64,000 bases of DNA from Ipomoea triloba (lineage: Eukaryota; Streptophyta; Magnoliopsida; Solanales; Convolvulaceae), in assembly GCF_003576645.1 (NCBI RefSeq), contig NC_044930.1, forward strand, positions 17,354,414-17,418,413. The letters are read 5' to 3'. Shown here piece after piece: positions 11,776 through 22,149 of the stretch. Each line of letters begins with the position of its first letter. Position 1 is the first letter of the stretch. The notes under the pieces are model-generated. The model had not been told where the DNA came from and made no database searches. It saw only the letters and a list, made by a program, of their open reading frames with translations. The position numbers and the translations under genes were made by a program.

Positions 11776-13570
11776 TTAGACATTTTTAGGTACCCAGTTT
11801 TGCTTGGGTCCTGTGGGGTTAGTGATTTTTGGTACCCAAATCCACCTTGTTCTCACAGAACCAAGAATAGGTGATTTGTAACCATTGTTAACTTTATAAT
11901 CATAACTAATTTTTGAAAACTTTTTCGGTGCCGTGTTTTGAAAATTTAATCTACTTTTTGGCACTTGGGAAATATATTGTTTGAACTTATTAACTCTTGG
12001 TCTAGTCCAAGTTTTAATATTTTCAACCCAATATGACTCTGTAGGATAAAATCTCCTAACTCCACTGTTTGGAATTTTTCCCATTTTCCAATGTGGTCTT
12101 TTTGCACTTAACTCATTGGAGTATCTTGAATAATTAAATTCATGCCTTTTAGCAAACTGCCTTGGCGAAAAATTGTTCTTTTGAGCATTCGGCCGTACAG
12201 TGCTATTTTTGGCAATTGGTTGATACCCAATTCCTTGTCTCATTGTGCTGTCTTCACTTTTAACAAATTTTACCACATGGACTTTATCATTTAAAGCAGT
12301 AGTAGAATTGGTCAACTTGATAGAGGCTTGAGAACACGACAGATCATAACCGAGACCGGTTTTATCGTTAGATGGTTTTTGCATATTTACCATTTTGTCC
12401 ATTATTTTAGACGAATGAGTAAATGTTGCAATAACCTCCCTTAAGTTATGTTCTCTCACTTCCCTCGATTTACACTCTTCTTGAAGACAAATAATCTTGG
12501 CATTCAATTCTTTCACCTCGGACAGAGCATGTTGCAATTTTTCATTTATTTCATCTTTTTCAAGAATCAAAAATTTATTGCGCTCTTCGAGTTGAGAGTG
12601 AGTGTCCATTACGGTTTGACATTCCCTCATTAAATGAGAGATAGACTCTTTCGGAAAAGTAGAACTCGCAGAATCAAAAGATTTAGATGTTACCTCATCT
12701 TCTTCCAAATCATGCGCCATTAAGCACTTGTCCTCACAGGTTGACTCACTTGAAATACTCATGCAAAATAATGCATTGTCATCCTTAGAGTTGTCACTTT
12801 CATCACTTGAAGATTCCTCTGACATGCTTGATTCCAAGGGATCACTAATCAAGGCTTTTCTCTTATCCTTTTTTAATCTTCTTTCCTTTGTCTTAGCCTC
12901 TTCCTGCACAATGCCATTTTGATTTTTGCTAACCTTGGGATAAGGACACTCAGCCATAAAGTGTCCAGGCTTTCTGCAATTGTAGCATAAATTCGAAACT
13001 TTTTCTGGGTTTGACGGTAATCCCAGTTTGACGGTAATCCTCGTAGGATTTTGAGCGATATTTCCTTTTGATCGATCTCTTTGCCTAGATCGACAATCTC
13101 TCCCATGATTTTAATAAATCTTGCTTCCATGTCGGTAATGGATTCACCACTTAGCATTTTGAAATCCTCGAATTTCTTTAATGTTATTGTGAGCTTGTTG
13201 TCTTTTTCTTGTTCATCTCCTTCGCCAATCTTCACAAGAACTTCCCATACTTCTTTCGCGGTTTTGCATTTTCGAACTTTCGGGAAAGTTGCATCGTCAA
13301 TGGCTTTGAACAAAATATCCTTGGCAATGTTGTCCAAGTTATTTCGTGTACGATCTTCTGGACCCCATTCCTCTTTGGGTTTAGGAATGTACTGCGGTGT
13401 TGTACTCGTTTGTGCTACAGCGGTATTGATCTTTAAGATTTTGATCGGTCCGTCGGTAATGACTTCCCACATTTCATCGTGTAATGCGAACAAATGAACC
13501 TGCATACGAATTTTCCAATCATCAAATTTATCTAATGACGAATTTTCCAATCATCAAATTTATCTAATGA
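11776..13570 (-). pseudogene. Sirevirus B gag (capsid and zinc knuckle), frameshifted
   Basis: The N-terminal part (frame 13550-12873) has the copia gag signature FDDWKIRM, then NLDNIAKDILFKAID, KEVWEVL and GEGDEQEKDNKL. The C-terminal part (frame 12957-11776) follows a CCHC zinc knuckle of the form C-x2-C-x4-H-x4-C near 12960-12990. It then has a long charged, coiled-coil-prone tail ending in WVPKNV. Between them the usual linker is deleted and the frame changes near 13020, where a 17 bp repeat also sits. The start region is duplicated with a 32 bp period (13539-13570). The gag stop is followed by protease in the -1 frame. Confidence 0.85.
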
Positions 13571-13656
13571 GAATAACAGGTTGGGAGCCAAGTCTCTCTT
13601 CATTTTGAAGATTTGAGATCTGTCTAGCAGTCAAGATTTGACTCAAATAGACAACC

Positions 13657-13668
13657 GCTCTGATACCA
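13657..13668 (-). other. Primer binding site (tRNA-iMet), Sirevirus B
   Basis: On the minus strand TGGTATCAGAGC lies two bases inside the 5' LTR end at 13671. It matches the complement of the 3' end of plant initiator methionine tRNA, used to prime minus-strand DNA synthesis. Confidence 0.9.
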
Positions 13669-14317
13669 CTTGTTGGTCCCGATAGGGTAGGGAAAAGTCT
13701 AGAGGGGGGGGGGTGAATACACTTTTCTAACTTTCAAAAAATATTATAACACTTCAACAGAAAGAATCCAAATGAATAAATTCAACTTGAATTGCGCAGC
13801 GGATAAATAAACGGTAAAGTGCTATAATCAAAGTTACGCAAAAAAATGAAGAGCTTCACAACATGCAACACGTTAGAAACATCAGATATAACTCAAATAA
13901 TGAGTATATAAAGTTTGACTCGCATGCGGACGTGGGAACTATCAAACCCAGATCAAACAGTATATGCAATGAATAGTTGGGTTCGTAGCATAACAACAAA
14001 TATAACTTTCACAGGATGAGGTTGAGTATGCAATATGTCTTGCATGCAAATATGATGTCACGTATACCAATAAAGCACTTAGGAATAAATGTGACAAAAT
14101 ATGCAATGCATGTGATGCTCAGATAGATAAATATGCAAGCAGATAAAGTAAATGACACAGGGATTTATAGTGGTTCGGAGGTGATGTAATCCTCCTACTC
14201 CACCTTCTCCTTCCTCCAGGAGAGATTCCACTATTTTCAATCACCCAGATACAATAGTGAATCTGTGCTCTTCTAGCTCTCCTCTACTCCGAATGCACTT
14301 TCGCTACAGCAACACTT

Positions 14318-14535
14318 AAACCCGAACGTCTTGCACCCAGCTACGTTCACGAGCATCTTGCACCCAGCTACGCCCTTCAACCAAGTGTTTTGCACCCAGC
14401 TACACTTAGTCTCCACAAGTGTTCTGCACAAAGCTGCACTCCTCCGAGTAATTCGCACAAAGCAATCAACCAAGTGTTTTGCACCCAGCTACACTTAGTT
14501 TACCCCGAGTATTTTGCACAAAGCTATCAAGTCTT
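14318..14535. repeat. Minisatellite in Sirevirus B LTR
   Basis: At least eight copies of the core TTGCACCCAGCTAC or its variant TTGCACAAAGCTA recur at irregular 25-40 bp spacing, joined by short spacers such as CAACCAAGTG and CCGAGTA. Confidence 0.8.
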
Positions 14536-15029
14536 CTTGGGTTTATATAGCTAAATTAGCTATTTTCCCGTTGTAATTCTTCAGAGCATTAAATGCTTTC
14601 AGATGGTCTTTGTCAACTTTGATGGCTCCGTCAGATGATTTTGAATTTTTGCTTTTGATAATCCTCCAACGTTCTTCTGCAATCACTGATATGATTTTCC
14701 TTGTAACTTGTAGACATCCATCTTTGACTTTGGTAGTGTGAACACTTGACTTTGTTCATAATTCATAAGTCAGACTGCTCTGAAAATATATCCGTTCGGT
14801 GACTCTTGCTTGAGCATAATTGATGCCTCTGAAAAGTATACTGACTTTTCTCATGATGATTTTCAACTCCTTGTAGCAAATTTGAATTAACCTTTCTTGA
14901 ATAAAAAAAAATTGACCATCCTATTTTCTTTCTTGGTTATGCCATACTCATCCTCAAAAATGATTTTTGTTCTTCCCCCTATTGATTTGGGTTTCACGTA
15001 AATCATGCATGGCATACTAGGTTGACCAT

Positions 15030-15310
15030 GTAGGTCATCCTCATCCTCCTTTCAAGAATGTACATAGTTAGCCTCATCTCCAAAATGACTTGTAGCTAAG
15101 TCATCCTCATCCTCCTTGAATTAATTCCAATAGGCTAAGTCATCCTCATCCTCATTCTTGAACTTAAATCCGATCAAGTCATCCTCATCTCCCATCTTGA
15201 TTTAATTCAAGTCATCCTCATATTTATTTTCGGCCAAGTCATCCTCTTTGAGCTAGTCATCATCATCTTCAACAATTAAAGAGGCAAGATCATCCTCATC
15301 ACCAAAAATA
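15030..15310. repeat. GAGGATGA-rich tract in Sirevirus B LTR
   Basis: About ten copies of GTCATCCTCATC (GATGAGGATGAC on the minus strand) at uneven spacing, with interspersed GTTAGCCTC words. The same words occur in the acidic pol spacer at 5560-5700. No frame is open across it. Confidence 0.65.
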
Positions 15311-15682
15311 TTTTCCTTGCATGAGTTAGCCTCTAAAATATTTTGTGAGGGAACCCATTCGAGATTGACTTCAATTTTGACCTTTAATTGCAACATCTTC
15401 ATCACGAATTAATTAATTCTTCCAAAGAATTAATTTTTGCAATTTGAACCGTTGACTTGCTTTGGGATGTCTTCGAGTCTTGATCAATCTTCCAAATTCT
15501 TCTCCATTTGTAAAGTGGAAGCGAATGACTGACAAGTATAAATTAAAAATTTATACTATTGTAGTTTCCGCTTAACCGATTCGGCTCGTACTCGACGTAA
15601 TCCTATACTAGACTCAAAATAAAATTGAGGATCTAATATTACATTTTTGGTTCATCAAAACAATTACAATATATTCCTAACA

Positions 15683-15699
15683 ATTTCCCCCTTTTTGAT
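15683..15699 (-). other. Polypurine tract upstream of an LTR start
   Basis: On the minus strand ATCAAAAAGGGGGAAAT directly abuts the LTR start at 15682. It is identical to the tract before the 3' LTR of the plus-strand Sirevirus (52951-52967). Here it sits before the LTR that also has a primer site on its other side. Confidence 0.85.
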
Positions 15700-16057
15700 G
15701 ATACCAAAACCTATACCCGAATATTTTGGCTATAGTCCAATCAAAAATTGATTTTTCATTTTTCGAATTTTATTTTGACTAGCCAATTGACAAGTTTACA
15801 ATTTGACTGACCTACTTGCTTTATAATTTAGACACGTACGAAAATTGCAAAGTTTGAGGTTTCAATTTCAATTTTAACTTTTGTCAATAATTTCTTTTGC
15901 CCTCAATTTTGCATGTTACAAGATTAAAACTGTGTCCAAAAATTAATAAAGCAATAAAACAACTATAAACTATAAGAAATCGTACCATATCATATCAAAA
16001 TCAAAATAAGCTTCATAGAGTTATAATGGTACGTACATAACATACTAGAACTAGAAA
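15700..16057 (-). other. Non-coding 3' internal region of a second Sirevirus B copy
   Basis: AT-rich sequence between the env-like stop (16058) and the polypurine tract. No open frame or recognised motif. Its position matches the 3' leader region before the 3' LTR of Sireviruses. Confidence 0.5.
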
Positions 16058-16231
16058 TCAGTAAATACCAAGTGTATCATTTATTCTAGCTCTAAGCTTC
16101 TCGAAGTTACCTTTGCAGTCATCATGTAGAAATTTTTCTTTGACTCTTCCTTCCAAGTAATGTTTGATGACTTCCTTTGGATCACTAGCGAGAAACACTC
16201 TTCTAGTGTACCATTGAGCACACTCTTCCTA
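16058..16231 (-). pseudogene. C-terminus of an env-like ORF, Sirevirus B
   Basis: About 57 codons ending in a TGA at 16058-16060. The reading includes a CAQWYTRRVF start, an acidic/basic helical stretch and the end INDTLGIY. It occupies the same place, just before the polypurine tract, as the frame ending at 52680 in the plus-strand Sirevirus, and has a similar tryptophan plus charged-helix style. The upstream part is missing: at 16233 the sequence switches to the first 45 bp of the LTR. No function is assigned. Confidence 0.5.
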
Positions 16232-16233
16232 AC

Positions 16234-16278
16234 ATTACATTTTTGGTTCATCAAAACAATTACAATATATTCCTAACA
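16234..16278 (-). repeat. 45 bp copy of the Sirevirus B LTR start
   Basis: Identical to 15638-15682 (the first 45 bp of the LTR on the minus strand, ending at TGTTAGG). To its right the sequence is hAT 5' leader, so 16278 is probably the outer edge of the Sirevirus B insertion. The other edge and its TSD are outside the window. Confidence 0.75.
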
Positions 16279-16515
16279 TATTTTATATGCAACTTTCAAT
16301 ATTTAACTCTCTCACTCTCTCAATACTCTAATTACTCTCTTACCTACAAGTCTACAACTACAATTTTTTTTACGCAACTTTCATTCTTTCAATATCTTAC
16401 TCTCCAACTCTCTCACTCTCTCAATACTTTGATTACTCTCTTGCCTACAATTTTCTCTACATTTTTTATATCTCTACACTCTACATATTTAAGTTTTTAT
16501 ACTTTCAAGTGCTAA

Positions 16516-17208
16516 ATGGATAGTTCAAGCAGAGCATCCTTTTCCTACGAAGGCCAAGCTAGTGGTAGTCGTGGAAATCGTGGCAAATCTCATGCTGTAG
16601 AACCTCCACAGCATTCGATTCATGGATTTTCAAGAGAAAATCCTTTTTTTGAAGCTCCCCGGCATTCAGTTCATGGATTTCCAAGCGAAGCTCCTTCTTT
16701 TGAACCTCCCCGGCATTCGGTTCATGGATTTCCGAGCGAATATGAATACCACCAATTTTTACAACAACAATCATACTACCAAGACATGAATCCACACCCT
16801 CAAATGACCATAAATAAACCTCAACATGCCTCTTTTGGTTCCCAACCCTTTCATTCTTCTTTTGATTCTAACACTGCTACTTTTTCGCAGGGCCAAGACG
16901 CGGACGAGGAACCCGAAGAAATTCAACCTTCTGCTGCTAAACAAAAATCCGATCTTTTCAGAGTACACATTAAAAAAATTGAACACCCTGATGGAAGAAT
17001 TACAGTTAAATGTAATTATTGTGATAAGGAGTACCAATGGTCCAAATCCGGTGGCTACGGGACGTACCGGAAGCATATAACTTCAAAACATCCGGATAAA
17101 GAGGTAAATACACAAACACAACAACAAATTGGCAGGTATACAACTAAATCTAATGCTTTATTTCGTTACTCAGATGAGCAAATGACAACACTTGCGTGCA
17201 TAGGGTGA
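16516..17208 (+). pseudogene. hAT transposase N-terminus with BED zinc finger
   Basis: A 230-codon frame from an ATG at 16516. Residues 1-110 are low-complexity, with three tandem copies of a block containing HSVHGF or HSIHGF. A BED-type zinc finger lies near residues 150-195: CNYC (Cys-x2-Cys), then an aromatic-rich stretch and H-x4-H in KHITSKH. BED fingers bind the element's subterminal repeats. The frame ends artificially where foreign sequence begins at about 17208. The following transposase block ISEAYQQTR resumes at 18500, and the codons on either side join without a gap. It resembles the Ac/RICESLEEPER class of plant hAT proteins. Confidence 0.85.
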
Positions 17209-18499
17209 AATGTCAAAAGATATTTGTGTTAAAACGGAAAGTCAGTGACTCCCCGAGTGTTGGTCTCGAAGGAGGGACGTGGAGGTGTGTCAAGTGTTCG
17301 GGAGTTTACTTGATTGAGTCGTGCATAGGATTCAAGTGTGGTGAATAGTGGTTTGTGAGTGAAAAGAGTTCATAAGGTTTGGTTTGAGTGCAAGAAAGTA
17401 ATAAAGTAAAATGGTTTGTAAGTATGTAAAAAGGGATAGGGATTGGATAGTGTTCATGTATGATGCATTGTGGTGTGACTAAGGTAAAGGATAGATAATG
17501 CAAGGATGTTGGCTATTCAAGAGTGTGTTTGTCTTAGTCTTTTTCCACCTTTGTGTACTAAGGCTTCTTTGGCTAAGGAGTGTCTTCAAGCATCCAAAGC
17601 TCTAAGAGGAATTTTATCAAACACTTAAGCTACACATTATCCTACTATCCTTAAGAATTCCATAAGAACTATGATTGTGTCAAGCTTCAAATCCTCACTC
17701 TAATCAAAGACATGAAAGAGTCAAGAGCTCAATCTCTCATCTAGATTGGCCAAATCCAAACAAGATCTCATCAAAACAACAATCAATAGACAAGAATAGA
17801 TAATCCAACAATCTAAGCATTTAGATCCAAATATAGATATAAGAGCATCACACTAGCAACATACAATCACACAATCCAAATCCCTAGATTAAACTAGCCA
17901 CTCATAATATGAAATCCAAGACAAAAGCTAATTCAATCCAAGAACAAGATAAGAAAATATAATAGAAATGAAATAGAGATCACCTAGAGTGAAGTAATCC
18001 TTCAATCCAAGCTTGTTGTCTTCTACAATGGAGATTTATCTAAACTAAGAAATGAAAAACTAAGAAAAATGGAGAAAGTTCTCCAAAAGAAAAACTAAGG
18101 AAAGGAAAACTAAATTTCTGGGAACTCCCTTCTCCTCCTCTGAAAAGGGGTTTAAATAGTCCCCGAAAAAGCAACCCTAATCAAAATTCGCGCAATGCAG
18201 TCTCCACGCCTGCTCACACGCGTGTCAGTGTGCGTGGGAGGCTACTGGATTATTTCCACGCACGCTCACACACGTGTGCCCATCTTGTTGGGTCCTCCGG
18301 GGCTTCGATCTTGCTTGGTTCGCTCTTTAAGCTCAACTTTTGCTCCTATTTGCTCCTGGGGCTCCTGTTTCACCTCCTTTAGGCTAAAAGTAGCTTGTTG
18401 GTTAGTGATTTTCAAGCATTTATGAGCACAATTCATCATGCAAGGATACTATAAACACGACAAAACACCCTAATATGTGCTTGATTTAAGGATATCTCG
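17209..18499. mobile_element. Unclassified insertion inside the hAT transposase
   Basis: About 1.29 kb separates two halves of one protein. GT-AG splicing cannot restore the reading phase, so it is not an intron of that gene. It holds no supported gene. The right part (18190-18480) has GCTCC-rich text and an end resembling LTRs of Tat-type gypsy elements read backwards, similar in style to the nested element at 35252-36224. No clean target-site duplication was found, so the class stays open. Confidence 0.5.
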
Positions 18500-20237
18500 G
18501 AGGCTTATCAGCAAACTAGACGCAAGTTTGCTGAAATGGTTGCTATTGATGGTTTATCATTTAGTTTTGGACAGAAAGTTGGCTTTAAAGAATTTTGCAG
18601 GGGTGCATTAAATCCACAAATGTGTGATTTACCGCGTACAACGGCTACGCGTCATCTTTATAAATTATATAAAGATGAAAAAAAGAGATTGATTTCTCAC
18701 TTGGAAACACATAATGGGCGTGTTACTATATGTGCTGACATTTGGAGCGACCATTGGAGAGAACATTCATATTTGGGCGTTACTTGTCATTGGGTAGATC
18801 AAGAATGGCGGTTGCAAAAAAGAATCCTTGCCTTCCGGTGTTTTGATGAACAACATAGTGCACACAATATTTACAGTAAGTTACAAAGTATATTTGATGA
18901 ATATAAAATTACTAACAAAATTTTTGCAATTGGTTTTGATAATGCATCCAACAATACTGCTGCAATCCCTGTTCTTAAGGAATTATGTCTACCGTATTTT
19001 GGAGGTAAATTTTTTCACCAAAGGTGTGTTTGTCATGTTTTAAATCTATGTGTTCAAGCTGGTTTAGTTTCTCTTAGTAGTAGTATTAAACTTATTAGAG
19101 ATGATGTTGTTTATTTGTGGAAGCATCCTAATGCTCAAAAAGAGTTTAGTCGGTTTTGCAAACGAAACAATATGCCTCCAAAAAGATTTCCTCGAGATGT
19201 TCCAACTCGTTGGAATTCTACCTTTACTTTGCTTAGTAGTACTATATATTATAAAGATTTGTTATGTTTTTTTTTTTTTTTGCAAACAACAGTGATATTC
19301 ATTTATTTACGCAACATTGGGATGCTTGTACAAAGATTTGTGAGTTATTAAAAGTGTTTAATGATGCCACTTTGGCTTTGTCCGATGTGTATTATCCTAC
19401 TACACACTTATTTTTAATTTATGTTGTAAATATTGTTGGTAAGCTTTTTGAATATCGTGATGATGATATTTTGAGTGATGCTATTACATGCATTAGATCA
19501 AAGTTTTCAGATTATTATAGAAATATTCCTATAATTTATTTAATTGCAATGTGTTTTGATCCTCGTTGTAAACTATATGGTTTAAGTACTTTTTTACAAA
19601 CTTATTATGAATGTTTAGAATTAGATGATCCTGATGATCCGAACTATGTTAATGTTAATTCTATACATAATGAAATAACGAGTTTATTTCATAGTTTGTG
19701 TGAAGAATATTTACAGGCTTATGGTCCGTCGTTGAATATTAGTATGTCTTCTCGAAGTACTTCACAAAGCTCACAATCATCCCTACGAAGTAGAGGCTTT
19801 AACATGTTAGGTAGAGCAAGTAAAAGTCGTCGGACCAGTCGGAGCGGGACTAGTTCATCATCTCCAGCATTATCCGAGGTGGAGATATATTTAAATATTG
19901 AGTTTGTATCTTTAGATAATGATAATAATCTTGATGTTTTGCAGTGGTGGAAAGACCACGAAAAAAAATTTCCTATTTTATCTATTATTGCAAAACAAAT
20001 TTTTGGAACTCCTACTTCTACAGTAGCAGTTGAACAGGAGTTTATTGCAGGTGGAAACATGTTAGACGGACTCGTTCAAGAATGACGCCACAGTCAATTG
20101 AAATTCAAGTTTGCACATCCGATTGCGGATTGGCAAAACTTAGAGAACAAGAGAATGATAAGTCAGGCATCATCAACGATTTCTTTTCCGATGATGCAAC
20201 CACTACTGCAACCGAAGGGGAACAAACCGACTCCTAA
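18500..20237 (+). pseudogene. hAT transposase core and dimerisation domain, frameshifted
   Basis: The hAT RNase H-like transposase resumes with ISEAYQQTRRKF. Catalytic-region landmarks are ADIWSD (first Asp block), FDNASNN (second Asp block) and TRWNST (the RW motif). The C-terminal dimerisation domain has WWKDHEKKFPILS and STVAVEQEF (the Glu block). A 17-T run at 19267-19282 shifts the frame. A second frameshift lies near 20065, just after GGNMLD. After it the frame for TRSRMTPQSIE and the terminal acidic tail ends at TAA 20235-20237. Plant hAT proteins of this class are about 650-750 residues, consistent with the combined parts. Confidence 0.87.
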
Positions 20238-20763
20238 AGTCCTAATTCCTAAAAAAAAGGTAAAAGAACTACGTAGGCTTTGATTCTTATTGAACTTTGA
20301 ATAAGATACGTAGGCAACTTAATCTTGGTAAAATTAAGTGCAAACCAAATTTTTTTTTTTGTTTAACATTAAAGTTTAGAGAAAATCAATGTATTATTAT
20401 AACCAATGTATTCTAGATTTTAAGAATTGAGTAGTCAATAATATATGAGATTTGAATTTTGTAACCAATGTAATGTATTCTTTTCACTTATTTGAAATCC
20501 AATTATTGAACTTGTATCAATTGTATGTTGTATACTTACTAATTACTACTTGCCTACTTCACTACTTGGCCACACAAATACACAATTATGTTACAAGTTA
20601 CAACAACTCAACAACTCAACAAGATATTTGAAAATGATAGTAATGGACTCATTGTTATTTGTTAAAATTAAAAAACGAGATAACTTAAAATTTGTACGAT
20701 AATATTAATATCATAATAGTCATAATACATTAATATTTAATACTACAAATTTACATAAAAAAA
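20238..20763 (+). other. hAT 3' untranslated region
   Basis: AT-rich sequence between the transposase stop and the subterminal repeats. No open frame or other feature is supported. Confidence 0.6.
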
Positions 20764-20897
20764 ATGTCGGTTATTTGGAACCGCTAGTTCCAGAAGTGGA
20801 ACCAGAACCTTAATATAAGGTCCCGGTTCCGGTTTATGCAAACCAGGAACCGTGAACCGGCGGTTCGGAGCCGGAACCCAACCGCGATCACCCCTAG
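20764..20897 (+). repeat. hAT subterminal GGAACC repeats and right TIR
   Basis: About nine GGAACC/GGTTCC words in both orientations occupy 20776-20880 and are followed by the terminal sequence CCGCGATCACCCCTAG. Such dense subterminal motifs are the usual binding sites of hAT BED fingers. Confidence 0.8.
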
Positions 20898-22074
20898 AAA
20901 TAACATAACATTAAACCACAACCTCAATTGGAAACAGAGAAGGAAAACACACAGGCGGAACACCCTGGCGGAACGCGCCATAGCGCTGGAACCATCCGCA
21001 CGAAGGAGGCGGAACACGCTCCTCCGCCACTACTCACCGCTGGCTCTTTGTGGAAGGGTTCAGCGGGACTCATTATATCGTTGGACCTCTCCGCAAGAAC
21101 AACTCCAAACCCAGATCATTCAGACTCAATCAGACACAATGCAATGAACACAATAGGTCATTCCAGTACTCAGATTAGGATCAGATTACACATTCCAAAA
21201 GCCAAACAACACATGGAATCCATCAAAACAATAACCAATCATACCAAGGTTCAATAATAGCTAACACAATCCAAAGATCTACAAGATATGCTCAATAATT
21301 CAACAAAACACAAGCTATATCCAAGAAATAATCCATAGGATTCCACAAAACACCAAAACACATATATATGAGAGTGAAAGTAGATTTAGTGAGACATGGA
21401 GTGTTACCTCTTATGCTAGCTTCTCCAAACACACCTCCTAGCTCACCCAACCAAACCACCATCATCACCATGATCATCTTGACCCAAAGAATACCCCAAG
21501 GAAACCATAAGAAAATCATAAAGACTAAGGAAATGAAGAGTAAAATGCAATCTAGTAATGAACTAACACTTACCCAAGTATAGGAATCCCTAAAAGATAA
21601 ATCTTGACTTGAATCCTTGCTAGGAAGAGAAGATGATTTTGTGTAGGGTTTAGGGGTAGGAAATGGCGTGAATAGTAGTGTAGGAGGAAGAAGAAGACTA
21701 TATCAATTAATTAATAGAAGGCTTTTATATGAATCCCACAAAATCTATACATACATAATATATGTAGCTTTAGGGTAATTAAATCAAGTATGGGCTCTTA
21801 TAATAGGAATGGGATATGCCTCATTCAAGAATTAATTAAATAGAATAAGGCTTGAACCATTAAAGAATTGAGCCAATTAAATATATACAATTTATTATAA
21901 GGGATGAAAGACTCCAATTGAAATCCCTTATGAATTGGGCCTCCTTAGAAATTAAATAGGCTAGATTAGGAATTATAAATTTATTTAGAAGAATAGGGCT
22001 TAATTAATTAAATTAACCCCATGAGAGAAAGAATTAGCGGGGTACAAGGCATGATTTAAATCCGGGGTATCACA
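20898..22074 (-). mobile_element. Probable gypsy LTR remnant with unresolved left edge
   Basis: The right edge reads GGGGTATCACA at 22064-22074, i.e. TGTGATACCCC on the minus strand, the same start style as the gypsy LTRs at 7523-10695 and 27283-40259. Purine-rich sequence on the minus strand (GGTGGAGTTTAGG) abuts it, as a polypurine tract would. The low-coordinate end was not found and may have been lost next to the hAT. A GC-richer stretch with GGCGGAAC words occupies 20945-21090. No gene is supported. Confidence 0.5.
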
Positions 22075-22149
22075 CCTAAACTCCACCAACTTAACTCCAA
22101 TTAGGAATTTTTCTATCTCTAATTATAGAAAAAATAGTGAATGCATCTG

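Larger units (their letters stand above)
13671..15682 (-). mobile_element. 5' LTR of Sirevirus B
   Basis: On the minus strand the LTR starts TGTTAGGAAT and ends GGGACCAACA (2012 bp), with the primer site beyond its end. The last 50 or so bases (pyrimidine tract, TCTAGACTT, then GGGACCAACA) are shared with the family A LTRs although the bodies differ. The LTR contains a minisatellite (14318-14535) and a GAGGATGA-rich tract (15030-15310). It is preceded by a polypurine tract at 15683, which a normal 5' LTR would not have. Confidence 0.88.
16279..20897 (+). mobile_element. hAT (Ac-like) DNA transposon, left end missing
   Basis: A BED-finger and transposase gene with a recognisable right terminal repeat (reverse complement CTAGGGGTGATCGCGG at 20882-20897). 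No matching left terminus exists next to 16279. I infer that Sirevirus B inserted in the 5' leader and that the left end lies beyond the start of the window. The leader 16279-16515 is rich in CTCTCACTCTC and has no gene. The transposase frame is broken by the insertion at 17209-18500 and by frameshifts, so the copy is dead. Confidence 0.85.

Noticed and set aside
17209..18499. Intron of the hAT transposase
   Set aside because: The codons on either side require GGGTGGGAT continuity. No GT-AG pair leaves the reading in phase.
20098..20283. 61-codon ORF after the hAT transposase
   Set aside because: It overlaps the true C-terminal frame (RMTPQSIE to TAA at 20237) in another phase.
20836..21257. 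Plus-strand ORFs of 103 and 109 codons after the hAT
   Set aside because: They start inside or just after the hAT terminal repeats, have no recognisable domain and sit in a probable LTR remnant.
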